A stretch of DNA of 49,753 nucleotides. Source: Terriglobia bacterium (GTDB lineage: Bacteria; Acidobacteriota; Vicinamibacteria; Vicinamibacterales; CAVVIG01). The notes beneath the pieces were generated by a model. The model was not told the DNA's origin. It did no database searches and saw only the letters and a list, made by a program, of their open reading frames with translations. The first letter of the stretch is position 1. Every line of letters starts with the position of its first letter. The stretch is from the NCBI GenBank assembly GCA_020073005.1, contig JAIQFX010000031.1, positions 1 to 49,753 on the forward strand, written 5' to 3'. Position numbers and translations under genes: made by a program. This document shows positions 25,684 through 33,921 of this stretch, piece after piece.

Positions 25684-26463
25684 CTACCGGCTCGGCGTGC
25701 GAACGCTGAGATTCGCCAGCCGGTCGGCGAGCGCCTCGGCGCGTGCCATCGCGACGCCGAGGCGCTCCTCGACTTTGTCGAAGACGAACGAATGGCCGGC
25801 GTGCGCGGCCTCCTGCAGCGGCACGGCCGCCTGCTCGTAGTCGTACTGCAGCGACTCGCGCATCTTCGGGTCGGTCACGCGCTTGATGAGCGACCGCGCG
25901 CTGTCGAGCAGCGCGCGCGTGTCGCGCGTCGCCTGGAGGAGGTACCGCGCGTTCGCCGCGTACTCCGCGCGTTCCTGCTTCTTGCCGCGGCCGTGGCACC
26001 CGTTGCACTCGCTCTCGAGTCCTTTCGGCGACAGCAGGTACGCGGCGACGTCGCCGTGGCAGGTCGAGCAGCTCGGCGCCGCGGGATCGCCGTTGCGCAG
26101 GAGCAGATAGTGCCTGCTGCTCTGGAACTCCGTATACGGACCGGAGTGGCACTTGCCGCACGTGGCCGGCAGGTTGCGCCGGTTCACGGGATTCTCGAGC
26201 CCGTGGCCGCGGACGATCATCTGGTGCGCGAGGAACGATTCGACCGTTCTCGGATTGCCGCCGTGGCACGCCTCACAGCCGACGCCGGCGCGGCCGTGCG
26301 CGGACAGATCCCACTCGTGCAGGTGAATCGGATTCGGTCCGCCGGCATTCGCGAAGTGGCAGTCGGCGCACAGACTCTGCTGCGCCGACGCGGGCGCGGA
26401 GATCGTCAGCAGCGCGGCCAGCGCGGTGACGCAGAGAGCGGGGAAGGAGAGTCGTGCCGCCAT
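25684..26463 (-). CDS. Exported pentahaem cytochrome c
   Basis: The 259-residue protein has a signal peptide (about 1-27, ending APASAQ) and five CxxCH haem sites (CADCH, CEACH, CGKCH, CSTCH, CNGCH) in the first 150 residues. The C-terminal 100 residues are helical and haem-free. The pattern resembles NapC/NrfH-like or doubled CXXCH-motif cytochromes, but no membrane anchor is seen after the signal. It likely transfers electrons in the periplasm. GAGGCG precedes the ATG. It lies 78 bases downstream of ilvE with no obvious metabolic link. Confidence 0.9.
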   Translation of the reverse strand: MAARLSFPALCVTALAALLTISAPASAQQSLCADCHFANAGGPNPIHLHEWDLSAHGRAGVGCEACHGGNPRTVESFLAHQMIVRGHGLENPVNRRNLPATCGKCHSGPYTEFQSSRHYLLLRNGDPAAPSCSTCHGDVAAYLLSPKGLESECNGCHGRGKKQERAEYAANARYLLQATRDTRALLDSARSLIKRVTDPKMRESLQYDYEQAAVPLQEAAHAGHSFVFDKVEERLGVAMARAEALADRLANLSVRTPSR

Positions 26464-26541
26464 GGGACGCCTCGATTCACCGCGCGCCGGATTTCCGGCA
26501 ACCTGCGCGGTTCATCCCCGAAAACTGCAAATCGAATACCG

Positions 26542-27453
26542 CTAGACGCGGTAGCCCGCGACGACTTCCCGCGCCGGCTCCGCCGGAAGGATCGACCGTC
26601 CCTGCGAGCGGACGAGCTCGTGGTACGCGGTGACGATCCGCCCCGTGACGGGTCCGACCGCTCCGGTTCCAATCGGGCGCTCGTCCACGGACACCACGGG
26701 CACGACCTCCGCGGCCGTTCCGCAGATGAACGCTTCGCGCGCCGTCCACACGTCGAAGAGCGTGAACGGCTTTTCCTCGACCTTGATCCCGAGCGTCGCC
26801 GCCAGACCGATGAGGGTCTCGCGCGTCACGCCCTTGAGATTGGTCGCCGTGGGCGGCGTCATCAGCGCGTGGTCGGTGACGATGAAGAAGTTGTCGACGG
26901 TGGCTTCGGCCACGTATCCGTTGACGTCGAGCATCAGCGCTTCGTCGGCGCCGCGGTCGTTGGCTTCGATCCGCGCCAGCACGTTGTTGAGGTAGTTGAG
27001 CGATTTGATCGACGGGCTCGTCGTGTCCGGCGAGTTGCGGCGGAACGCCGACGTGACGACGCGAATGCCGGCCGACGGCGCGCGGTAGATCGACAGCGTC
27101 TTTTTCGCGATGACGATGACGTTGGCGCGCGGGCACGTGCGCGGATCGAGCCCGAGATCGCCGGCGCCGCGGGTGACGACGAGCCGGATGTAGCCGTCGG
27201 CGATGCCGTTCTGCCGGCACGCCTCGATCACGATGTCGCAGACGTCGGCCGGCGTGTGCGGAATCTCGAGCCGGATCGCCTTCGCGGAGTCGAAGAGCCG
27301 CTCGATGTGCCGCTCGAGCTTGAAGACGCGGCCGTTGTACGCGCGGATGCCCTCGAAGACGCCGTCGCCGTAGAGCAGGCCGTGATCGAACACGCTGATC
27401 GCCGCGTCCGCCGCCGGGCGGAACGTGCCGCCGACATACACGAGACCGTCCAT
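26542..27453 (-). CDS. ilvE: Branched-chain amino acid aminotransferase
   Basis: The 303-residue cytoplasmic fold-type IV PLP enzyme transfers the amino group between branched-chain amino acids and 2-oxoglutarate. Visible features are FDHGLLYGDGVFEGIR, the PLP lysine Lys150 in IKSLNYLNN, and EATVDNFF around Glu183. The length is normal for bacterial IlvE. The ATG at 27453 has CGGAG 7 bases upstream. It diverges from a MocR-type regulator. D-amino acid transaminase or 4-amino-4-deoxychorismate lyase are the alternatives within the fold, but the IlvE motifs fit best. Confidence 0.93.
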   Translation of the reverse strand: MDGLVYVGGTFRPAADAAISVFDHGLLYGDGVFEGIRAYNGRVFKLERHIERLFDSAKAIRLEIPHTPADVCDIVIEACRQNGIADGYIRLVVTRGAGDLGLDPRTCPRANVIVIAKKTLSIYRAPSAGIRVVTSAFRRNSPDTTSPSIKSLNYLNNVLARIEANDRGADEALMLDVNGYVAEATVDNFFIVTDHALMTPPTATNLKGVTRETLIGLAATLGIKVEEKPFTLFDVWTAREAFICGTAAEVVPVVSVDERPIGTGAVGPVTGRIVTAYHELVRSQGRSILPAEPAREVVAGYRV

Positions 27454-27520
27454 GACAAATCTCCGTGAAGTAAGATTGGACTGCTTTCCCTGAGCTGTCT
27501 CGCAGTCTCCTGACACGATC
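27454..27520. promoter_or_regulatory. Divergent ilvE / MocR control region
   Basis: This 67-base gap must hold promoters for both genes. It contains an inverted repeat GACTGC (27479-27484) and GCAGTC (27502-27507) with 17 bases between, a possible operator. MocR regulators commonly control the divergent neighbour, so regulation of ilvE by this protein is a fair inference. Confidence 0.4.
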
Positions 27521-29044
27521 ATGGCCAAGAAACCCGGCTCTCGAGCAGACCAATTCGTGAATGGCTTGTTTCGCGCGCTGAAGGCGGACCCGCGCGCGCT
27601 GCCGCGCACGCGGCCGCTCTACCGCACGCTCGTCGATCTGCTCGAAGGCGGGATCGCGCGGGGCGACGTCGCGCCCGGCGTGCGCCTGCCGCCCGAGCGC
27701 AACCTGGCGACGTCGCTGCGCGTCAGCCGCGCGACGGTGGTGAGCGCGTACCGCGAGCTCGAGTCCCGCGGCCTCGTGCGCGGCTATGTCGGGCGCGGCA
27801 CGTACGTGTCGGCGAAGCCGGACGCCGGCAGCGCGCCGTTCGCCTGGCGCGGCAAGATGGCGTCGAACGCGCTGCTCGCGACCGACACGACCGTGCGCGA
27901 CCTGATGCGCGCGGCCGCGAACCCCGCGGTCATGTCGCTGGCGGCGGGCGTGCCCGCGCTCGACTGTTTTCCGACCGAGGCGTTTCAGCGCGCGGTGGAT
28001 CGCGTGCTCACCCGCGAGCCGCAGACGGCGTGGCGCCACGGCCCGACCGAAGGCCTGCCGCGGTTTCGCACCGCGCTCGCGGCGCGCTTCGGCGGCGAGC
28101 CCGAGCACATCCTCCTGCTCGCGGGCGCGCAGCAGGGCCTCGACCTTCTGGCGCGATGCCTGATCGATCCCGGAGACGCCGTCGTGATGGATCGCCCGGG
28201 CTATCTGGGCGCGATTCAGACGTTCCGCTCGGCGGGCGCGCGCCTGGTCGGGTGGGACATCAACCGCGCGGACATCGACGAGCTCGAAGAGCTGCTGCTG
28301 CGCTACCGGCCGAAGCTCATCTACACGAACCCGACGTACCAGAATCCGACGGGCGTCGTGCTGCCGATCCGGCTGCGGCGCGAACTGCTCGAGCTGGCCG
28401 CGCGCTACCGGGTGCCGATTGTGGAGGACGACACGTACCGCGAGCTCGGGCTCTCCGGCGCGGCGCCGCCGTCGCTCTTCAAGCTCGACGACGAGCACAA
28501 GGTCGTGATTCGCATCAACAGCTTCTCGAAGATGCTGGCGCCCGGCCTTCGGCTCGGCTGGATCAGCGCCGTACGCCCGATCGTCGAGCAGCTCGCGATC
28601 ATCAAGCAGCAGGTCGATCCGCACACGCAGAACCTGTCGCAGCTGGTCGTGTCAGAGCTCGTGGAGCACGGCGTGTTCGACGCGCACCTTGCCACGCTCA
28701 AGGCGGAGCACCGGCGCCGTCGCGATGCGATGGTCCATGCGGTCCGGCACCACGTGCCCGCGGGCGCGTTGCGCTTCACGGTGCCGGACGGCGGGATGTA
28801 CTTGTGGTGCCAGCTCGGGACGCACGTGCAGGCCCGCGCCGTCCATGAACACGCGCTCAAGGATCGGGTCGTCGTCGTGACGGGCGAGCCGTTCTACGTC
28901 GATCAGGGCGGCGCCCATCAGTTGCGCGTCTGTTACACCTCGCAGGCGCCCGCGCACGCGGCGCACGCGGCCCAGACCCTGGCGCGGAGCCTCGCCGCGG
29001 CGGCGCGGCGGACGGTGGAATCCCCCCGCGTCCGCCTGGTCTGA
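27521..29044 (+). CDS. MocR-type regulator (GntR helix-turn-helix plus aminotransferase domain)
   Basis: The 507-residue protein has an N-terminal winged helix of the GntR family (about 30-95, VRLPPERNLATSLRVSRATVVSAYRELE) and a fold-type I aminotransferase domain (about 120-495). The PLP lysine is Lys337 in SFSKMLAPG, and NPTYQNPTG is conserved. MocR proteins sense PLP or amino acids and control nearby transport or amino acid genes. Its divergent neighbour is ilvE, so branched-chain amino acid control is likely. A true aminotransferase role is also possible. Confidence 0.93.
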   Translation: MAKKPGSRADQFVNGLFRALKADPRALPRTRPLYRTLVDLLEGGIARGDVAPGVRLPPERNLATSLRVSRATVVSAYRELESRGLVRGYVGRGTYVSAKPDAGSAPFAWRGKMASNALLATDTTVRDLMRAAANPAVMSLAAGVPALDCFPTEAFQRAVDRVLTREPQTAWRHGPTEGLPRFRTALAARFGGEPEHILLLAGAQQGLDLLARCLIDPGDAVVMDRPGYLGAIQTFRSAGARLVGWDINRADIDELEELLLRYRPKLIYTNPTYQNPTGVVLPIRLRRELLELAARYRVPIVEDDTYRELGLSGAAPPSLFKLDDEHKVVIRINSFSKMLAPGLRLGWISAVRPIVEQLAIIKQQVDPHTQNLSQLVVSELVEHGVFDAHLATLKAEHRRRRDAMVHAVRHHVPAGALRFTVPDGGMYLWCQLGTHVQARAVHEHALKDRVVVVTGEPFYVDQGGAHQLRVCYTSQAPAHAAHAAQTLARSLAAAARRTVESPRVRLV

Positions 29045-29067
29045 AATTTCCGGCTACAATCTGCGCA

Positions 29068-29418
29068 ATGCGCGTCATCAATCGCATCGCGATCACGATC
29101 ACCGGCGGCCAGCCGTACCTCGATTGGACGCTCGGCACCGACGCCGACACCAACAAAGGCGCGGTCACCGTCGCTCACGTCAAGACGTATGGCTCCGCGT
29201 TTCTGCTCCCCGAAGACTACGCCGAAGAGGATCTCCAGGAATGGGTGGAGGAGAACGCCGAATGGCTCTTCGAATTCCAGCTCGCGGAGTGGACCGAAGA
29301 CGACTCGATGTGGCCCAAGGCGCGCGACCTTGAGACCTTCCGCGAGTGGTTCCGCGTCGACATCCACAGCGTCGTCGTCGACGTGGCCGAGGATGACATC
29401 GAAGGCGAGGAGATGTGA
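29068..29418 (+). CDS. Hypothetical acidic protein
   Basis: The 116-residue protein is soluble, acidic (a run of E and D near 50-75 and at the C-terminus) and begins with a beta-rich segment (MRVINRIAITITGGQPY). I do not recognise the family. TACAAT lies 7 bases before the ATG and no ribosome binding site is seen, suggesting a leaderless message. Its stop overlaps the GTG of the Dabb protein (GTGA), so the two are co-translated. Confidence 0.75.
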   Translation: MRVINRIAITITGGQPYLDWTLGTDADTNKGAVTVAHVKTYGSAFLLPEDYAEEDLQEWVEENAEWLFEFQLAEWTEDDSMWPKARDLETFREWFRVDIHSVVVDVAEDDIEGEEM

Positions 29419-29705
29419 GGATCCTGCACCTCGTGTCCTTCAAGTACAAGGCGGATGTCGACCCCGCCGCGCGCGCCGAGCACCGGCAGCGGCTGGCCGC
29501 GCTGCATGATATAGACGGGATCGCCGAGCTGAAGGTTGGCTCGGACGTCGTGCGTGCACCGCGCTCCTACGACACGGGCCTCGCGATCACCTTCCGCGAC
29601 CGCGCCGCGCTCGACGCCTACCAGCAGAATCCCCGTCACGTGCCCGTCGCGCAGTTCGGCGCGAGCCTCTGCGAGCACATCGTCGCGGTGGATGTCGAAA
29701 TCTGA
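29415..29705 (+). CDS. Dabb (stress-responsive alpha/beta barrel) protein
   Basis: The 96-residue protein has the Dabb pattern: N-terminal ILHLVSFKYK, a central GSDVVRAPRSYDTGLAITFRD, and a C-terminal YQQNPRHVPVA. These dimeric alpha/beta barrels resemble ferredoxin-like enzymes, but most have no known reaction. The GTG start overlaps the upstream stop by 4 bases and is preceded by GAGGAG. No ligand is inferred. Confidence 0.9.
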   Translation: MRILHLVSFKYKADVDPAARAEHRQRLAALHDIDGIAELKVGSDVVRAPRSYDTGLAITFRDRAALDAYQQNPRHVPVAQFGASLCEHIVAVDVEI

Positions 29706-29818
29706 TCTCACAGTCAGAAGACCGATCGCGATTCCGAACACTGTGCGACAGCGGTGTGCGATCGTTGCGATTGTGAACGCCAAACTTTCAGCATCTGCGA
29801 CCGTCTATTGCAGACAAG

Positions 29819-30538
29819 ATGCAGAGAGCCGCGCACGTCGCCATCGCTCTTCTCGCGATCGTTCCGCTCGGCGCGTCACGCGCCACCGCCGCCGGCGTGC
29901 TGCCGGCGACTCCCATGCTGCCGCCGATGATCGTCACGGTGGCCGCCGCTTCCGATGTGCCGGCGTCGCTCGTCTCGATGACGCTCGCCGAGACCGAGGC
30001 GATCTGGCGTCGCGCGGGTTTTACCTTCATCTGGCAGCGCGTCTCGCTCGACGCGTGGCCGCTCGACACGCCGCCGCGTCCGGCGTCGCTGCGCGTCGTC
30101 ATCGGCCGGAACCAGCGCACGGCGGCGGACGGCACGCTCCCGCTCGGATGGATCGTCTTCGACGATGTCACGACGCCCGAGCAGGAAGTCTACGTGTCGT
30201 ACGCGAGCGCGGTGCGATTCCTGGACACGGCCGGCTCGGCCGTCGGGCCGATCCACTCGATGCCGCGGCTGCAGCGCGAGACGCTGATGGCGCGCGCGAT
30301 GGGCCGCGTGCTCGCGCACGAGATCGGCCACTACCTGCTGGCGTCGAAGGCGCATTCCGCTCACGGCTTGATGAAGGCCGTGCAGACGGCGGTGGAGTTG
30401 TTCTCTCCAGATCGCACGCGATTCATCGTCGAGCCGTCGCAGATGACGGCGGTCGCGGCGCGCGTCGCGTCGCTGCAGCCCGCGGTTCCTGCCGCGGTTC
30501 CCATGGTCACGCCTCGCTATCGCGGGGGCGTTCAGTAG
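29819..30538 (+). CDS. Exported zincin-like protein with HExxH
   Basis: The 239-residue protein has a signal peptide (about 1-24, ending ATAAGV). It carries HEIGH at about residue 166, a His eight residues after the second motif His, and a following HGLM. The order HExxH ... H ... M recalls metzincins, but the spacing is not the classical HExxHxxGxxH, so I call it zincin-like. The N-terminal half (ETEAIWRRAGFTFIWQRV) is not assigned. It may be a secreted protease or a structural relative. A hairpin follows the gene. The 113 bases before it (29706-29818) hold no gene. Confidence 0.75.
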   Translation: MQRAAHVAIALLAIVPLGASRATAAGVLPATPMLPPMIVTVAAASDVPASLVSMTLAETEAIWRRAGFTFIWQRVSLDAWPLDTPPRPASLRVVIGRNQRTAADGTLPLGWIVFDDVTTPEQEVYVSYASAVRFLDTAGSAVGPIHSMPRLQRETLMARAMGRVLAHEIGHYLLASKAHSAHGLMKAVQTAVELFSPDRTRFIVEPSQMTAVAARVASLQPAVPAAVPMVTPRYRGGVQ

Positions 30539-30580
30539 TCGTTAGTCGAGAGTCGCCTTCCCGCTCCTGGCCTCGGGACT

Positions 30581-30601
30581 GCACCTCGTGTTTGGAGGTG
30601 C
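30581..30601. terminator. Hairpin GCACCTC-GTGTTTG-GAGGTGC
   Basis: A perfect 7-bp stem with a 7-base loop lies 43 bases after the zincin-like gene and 59 bases before the M14 peptidase ATG. It lacks a T-tract. It may end the upstream transcript or shape the leader of the next gene. Confidence 0.4.
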
Positions 30602-30660
30602 GTCTCGGGGCCCTTCCGCGTTACCATCCCCGAAGTTCTCTCCATCCCAAGAGGTCCTCT

Positions 30661-33534
30661 ATGTTCAAGAGACTCATCGCGCTGGTCGCGCTGGCTGTCG
30701 CGGTCGGTGTCGCGACCCCGCAGGCGCAGAACAAAGCGGCGGCATCGAAAGGGTCGGCGTCGAAGGTGACGGCGCCGAAGGATCAGTTCGGCCACGCCAT
30801 CGGCGACGACTACCGCCTCGTCAACTACACGCAGTACCTGGACTACGTGAAGAAGATGGCGGCGCAGTCCGAGCGCATGCAGGTCGTCGAGATCGGGAAG
30901 ACCGAGGAGGGACGGCCCGAGGTGACGGCGATCATCACGTCACCGGAGAACATGCGGAAGCTGCCGCTCATCAAGGAGACGAACCGCAAGCTCGCGCTCG
31001 CCGAAGGGCTGACCGACGATCAGGCGCGTCAGCTCGCGCGGGAAGGCAAGACCGTCGTGTGGATCGACGGCGGCCTCCACGCGACGGAAGTCCTCGGCGC
31101 GCAGCAGTTGATCGAGACCATCTACCGCTTGAACACGCGATCGGATCCCGAGACGCTGCGCATCCTCAACGACGTCGTCATCCTCCTGACTGAAATCAAT
31201 CCTGACGGCATGGAGCTGGTCTCGACCTGGTACATGCGCAACGCGGACGAGAAGCAGCGGTCGACCGGCGGCGTCCCGCGGCTGTATCAGAAGTACATCG
31301 GCCACGACGACAACCGCGACTTCTACATGATGAACATGTCGGAGAGCGCCAACGCGAACAAGATGATGTACCGCGAGTGGTATCCGGCCATCATGTACAA
31401 CCACCACCAGACCGGCCCCGCGGGCGCCGTGCTGTTCGCGCCGCCGTTCCGCGATCCGTTCAACTACAACTTCGATCCGCTGATCCCGCTCGGCATCGAC
31501 ATGGTCGGCGCGGCGATTCACACGCGGCTCGCGGCCGAGGGGAAGCCCGGCGCCGTCATGCGGACCGGCGCGCCGTACTCGACGTGGTTCAACGGCGGCA
31601 TCCGGACGACGTCGTACTTCCACAATCAGATCGGCATCCTCACCGAGACGATCGGCAACCCGACGCCGGTCGAGATCCCGTTCGTGCTCGACATGCAGCT
31701 GCCGCGCGCCGACGTGCCGAATCCGATTGCGCCAGGCACGTTCCACTTCAACACCGCGATCGAATACTCGGTGACGAACAACTACGCCATTCTCGACATC
31801 GCCTCGAAGCGGAAGGAAGACTTCCTCTTCAACATGTACAAGATGGCGAAGAACGCGATCGAGAAGGGCAGCCGCGACAACTGGACGATCCATCCGAAAC
31901 GGATCGAAGCGGCGCGCGCGGCGATCGAAGCGGAGCAGGCCGGCGCGTCACGCGGCGCCGAGAACGTCGGCCCGCGCGGCGGACGCGGCGGCGGCGGCGG
32001 GCGCGGCGGCGCGCCGGTCGCCATCTACAACAACGTCCTGCACGATCCGAAGATGCGCGATCCGCGCGGCTTCATCATCCCGTCGGATCAGCCGGACTTC
32101 CCGACCGCGACGAAGTTCGTCAACGTGTTGATCAAAGGCGGCGTGGTCGTGCATCGCGCGACGGCGCCGTTCACCGTCGCCGGCAAGCAGTATCCGGCCG
32201 GGTCGTACGTCGTCAAGTCGGCGCAGGCGTTCCGCGCGCACCTGATGGACATGTTCGAGCCGCAGGATCATCCCGACGACATCCCGTACCCGGGCGGCCC
32301 GCCGCGTCCGCCGTACGACGTGACCGGCTACAACATTTCCTATTCGATGGGGATCAAGTTCGATCGCATCCTCGACGGTTTCGACGGTCCGTTCGAGAGG
32401 ATTCCCGATCTCGCGCCGATACCGGCGGGCAAGGTGACGCCGGCGCCGAGCGGCGGCGCGTACGTCATCGACAGCCGCGTCAACGACGCGTTCGTCGCCG
32501 TCAATCGGCTGCTGAAAGCGAAGCAGGCCGTCTCGCGCGCGTCGGCGCCGTTCAGCGTGAACGGCAGGGCGTATCCGGCCGGCACGTTCCTCGTGCCCGC
32601 GACCGCGGAATCGACGCCCATTCTCCAGAAGGTCGCCGCTGACAAGGGGCTCGTCATCGAGGGCGTGCAGAGTGTGCCGACCGGCCCGCACGCGCCGTTC
32701 GCGCTCAGGCCCGTACGCATCGGCTTGTGGGATCAGTACGGCGGATCGATGCCGTCGGGCTGGACGCGCTGGCTGTTCGAGCAGTTCGAGTTCCCGTTCG
32801 AGGTCGTGTTCCCGCAGACGCTCGACGCGGGGAACCTGAATGCGAAGTTCGACGTGCTCGTGTTCGTCGACGGCGGGATCCCGGCGCGCGACGGCGCCGC
32901 CGGCGGCGGTGGAGGCGGATTCGGTGGCGGACAGCCCGCGCCCGACAGCATTCCCGCCGAGTTCCGCGGATGGCTCGGCCGCGTCACGGTCGCGAAGACC
33001 GTCCCCGAGTTGAAGAAGTTCGTGGAGAACGGCGGGACGATCCTGACGATCGGCTCGTCCACGGTGCTCGGGTATCACTTCGGGCTGCCGATCACGGACG
33101 CGCTGGTCGAGCGCGTGAACGGCGTGGAGCGGCCGCTGCCGCGCGAGAAGTACTACATTCCTGGATCGATTCTCGAAGCGCGGATGGACAACACGAATCC
33201 GCTGGCGTACGGCATGGACGAGAAGGCAATGGTCTTCTACGACGAGAGCCCGGCGTTCCGGCTGCAGCCGGAGGCGGCGCTCAAGGGCGTGAGACCGGTC
33301 GCGTGGTACGACGGTCCGACGCCGCTGCGCAGCGGCTGGGCGTGGGGTCAGCAGTATCTCGATCAGGCCGTGTCGATCATCGATGCGCCGGTCGGCAAGG
33401 GCCGCGTCGTGCTGTTCGGCAACGAAGTGAACTGGCGCGGGCAGCCGCACGGCACGTTCAAACTGTTGTTCAACGGCATCTACTCCGGCAGCGCGGTGCC
33501 GCCGGCTGGGGCGAGAGCGACCGACCAGCCCTGA
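30661..33534 (+). CDS. Exported M14-family zinc carboxypeptidase, large
   Basis: The 957-residue protein has a signal peptide (about 1-22). The M14 carboxypeptidase domain (about 45-400) shows the first zinc motif LHATE (His140, Glu143), a NPDG motif, and NHHQ (His248-His249) with a later catalytic-type Glu in ILTETIG. The C-terminal half (about 420-957) contains a repeated FxVAGKQYPAGSYVV / FSVNGRAYPAGTFLV unit and two glycine-rich linkers (about 440-450 and 748-760). It probably releases C-terminal amino acids from peptides outside the cytoplasm. GAGG precedes the ATG. It is followed by an M20 peptidase, suggesting a peptide-scavenging role. Confidence 0.92.
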   Translation: MFKRLIALVALAVAVGVATPQAQNKAAASKGSASKVTAPKDQFGHAIGDDYRLVNYTQYLDYVKKMAAQSERMQVVEIGKTEEGRPEVTAIITSPENMRKLPLIKETNRKLALAEGLTDDQARQLAREGKTVVWIDGGLHATEVLGAQQLIETIYRLNTRSDPETLRILNDVVILLTEINPDGMELVSTWYMRNADEKQRSTGGVPRLYQKYIGHDDNRDFYMMNMSESANANKMMYREWYPAIMYNHHQTGPAGAVLFAPPFRDPFNYNFDPLIPLGIDMVGAAIHTRLAAEGKPGAVMRTGAPYSTWFNGGIRTTSYFHNQIGILTETIGNPTPVEIPFVLDMQLPRADVPNPIAPGTFHFNTAIEYSVTNNYAILDIASKRKEDFLFNMYKMAKNAIEKGSRDNWTIHPKRIEAARAAIEAEQAGASRGAENVGPRGGRGGGGGRGGAPVAIYNNVLHDPKMRDPRGFIIPSDQPDFPTATKFVNVLIKGGVVVHRATAPFTVAGKQYPAGSYVVKSAQAFRAHLMDMFEPQDHPDDIPYPGGPPRPPYDVTGYNISYSMGIKFDRILDGFDGPFERIPDLAPIPAGKVTPAPSGGAYVIDSRVNDAFVAVNRLLKAKQAVSRASAPFSVNGRAYPAGTFLVPATAESTPILQKVAADKGLVIEGVQSVPTGPHAPFALRPVRIGLWDQYGGSMPSGWTRWLFEQFEFPFEVVFPQTLDAGNLNAKFDVLVFVDGGIPARDGAAGGGGGGFGGGQPAPDSIPAEFRGWLGRVTVAKTVPELKKFVENGGTILTIGSSTVLGYHFGLPITDALVERVNGVERPLPREKYYIPGSILEARMDNTNPLAYGMDEKAMVFYDESPAFRLQPEAALKGVRPVAWYDGPTPLRSGWAWGQQYLDQAVSIIDAPVGKGRVVLFGNEVNWRGQPHGTFKLLFNGIYSGSAVPPAGARATDQP

Positions 33535-33535
33535 T

Positions 33536-33625
33536 CATTGCGGAGTGCGGATGGCGGAATGCGGATTTGATTGTGGATTGTCTTTTCACTCCGCATTCCG
33601 CACTCCGCATTCCTCAATCCGCAAT
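33536..33625. repeat. Imperfect inverted repeat of GCGGAATGCGGA words
   Basis: The left arm (33536-33565) has words TTGCGGAGTGCGG and GGCGGAATGCGGA, and the right arm (33590-33625) has the complementary TCCGCATTCCGCACTCC. They enclose an AT-rich loop (33566-33589). It lies 2 bases after the M14 stop. A second gene's coding remnant begins right after it, as if the element had replaced its start. Confidence 0.85.
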
Positions 33626-33630
33626 ATTGA

Positions 33631-33921
33631 CTGTGCGGCCTCTTCGAACGCCTCTGGGCCTGCGCCGACGGCACGATCTGCCTCCTGATCGAACGCGACA
33701 CCGCGCCCCGATTCGAAATCTGCGTCGTCCGCGGCGAAGAAGTCCTGCGCCAGGATCGCCTGGACGCCAACGCGAGCGCACGGATGCTGGCGGAAACCTG
33801 GCGTGGCGGCGTGACGAAGTCGCCGCCCCCGCCTTTCTGGAACCTCTCGCCCGTTCCGTGTATCTTGTGTTTTCTCCATGCTTTCGTGTCTTCGCAGCCA
33901 TCCTCGCAGAGGTCAACATGA
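33631..33921 (+). pseudogene. 5'-truncated remnant of a small coding region
   Basis: A frame opens directly after a TGA at 33628-33630 and continues to a TGA that overlaps the M20 start codon as ATGA. Its first 65 codons look coding (FERLWACADGTICLLIER, FEICVVRGEEVLRQDRL), with balanced hydrophobic and charged residues. There is no ATG, GTG or TTG in frame before the conserved-looking part. The later part is low-complexity and unlikely to be native. The inverted repeat at 33536-33625 ends where the coding begins, so it probably replaced the 5' end. An alternative is a non-canonical CTG start at 33631. Confidence 0.45.

Noticed and set aside
26477-28624. A 715-codon minus-strand frame across ilvE and the MocR gene
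   Set aside because: It covers two well-supported genes in other frames and shows no family motif.
33536-33625. Insertion sequence or transposon end
   Set aside because: There is no transposase gene and no visible target-site duplication. The structure is built from short repeated words.
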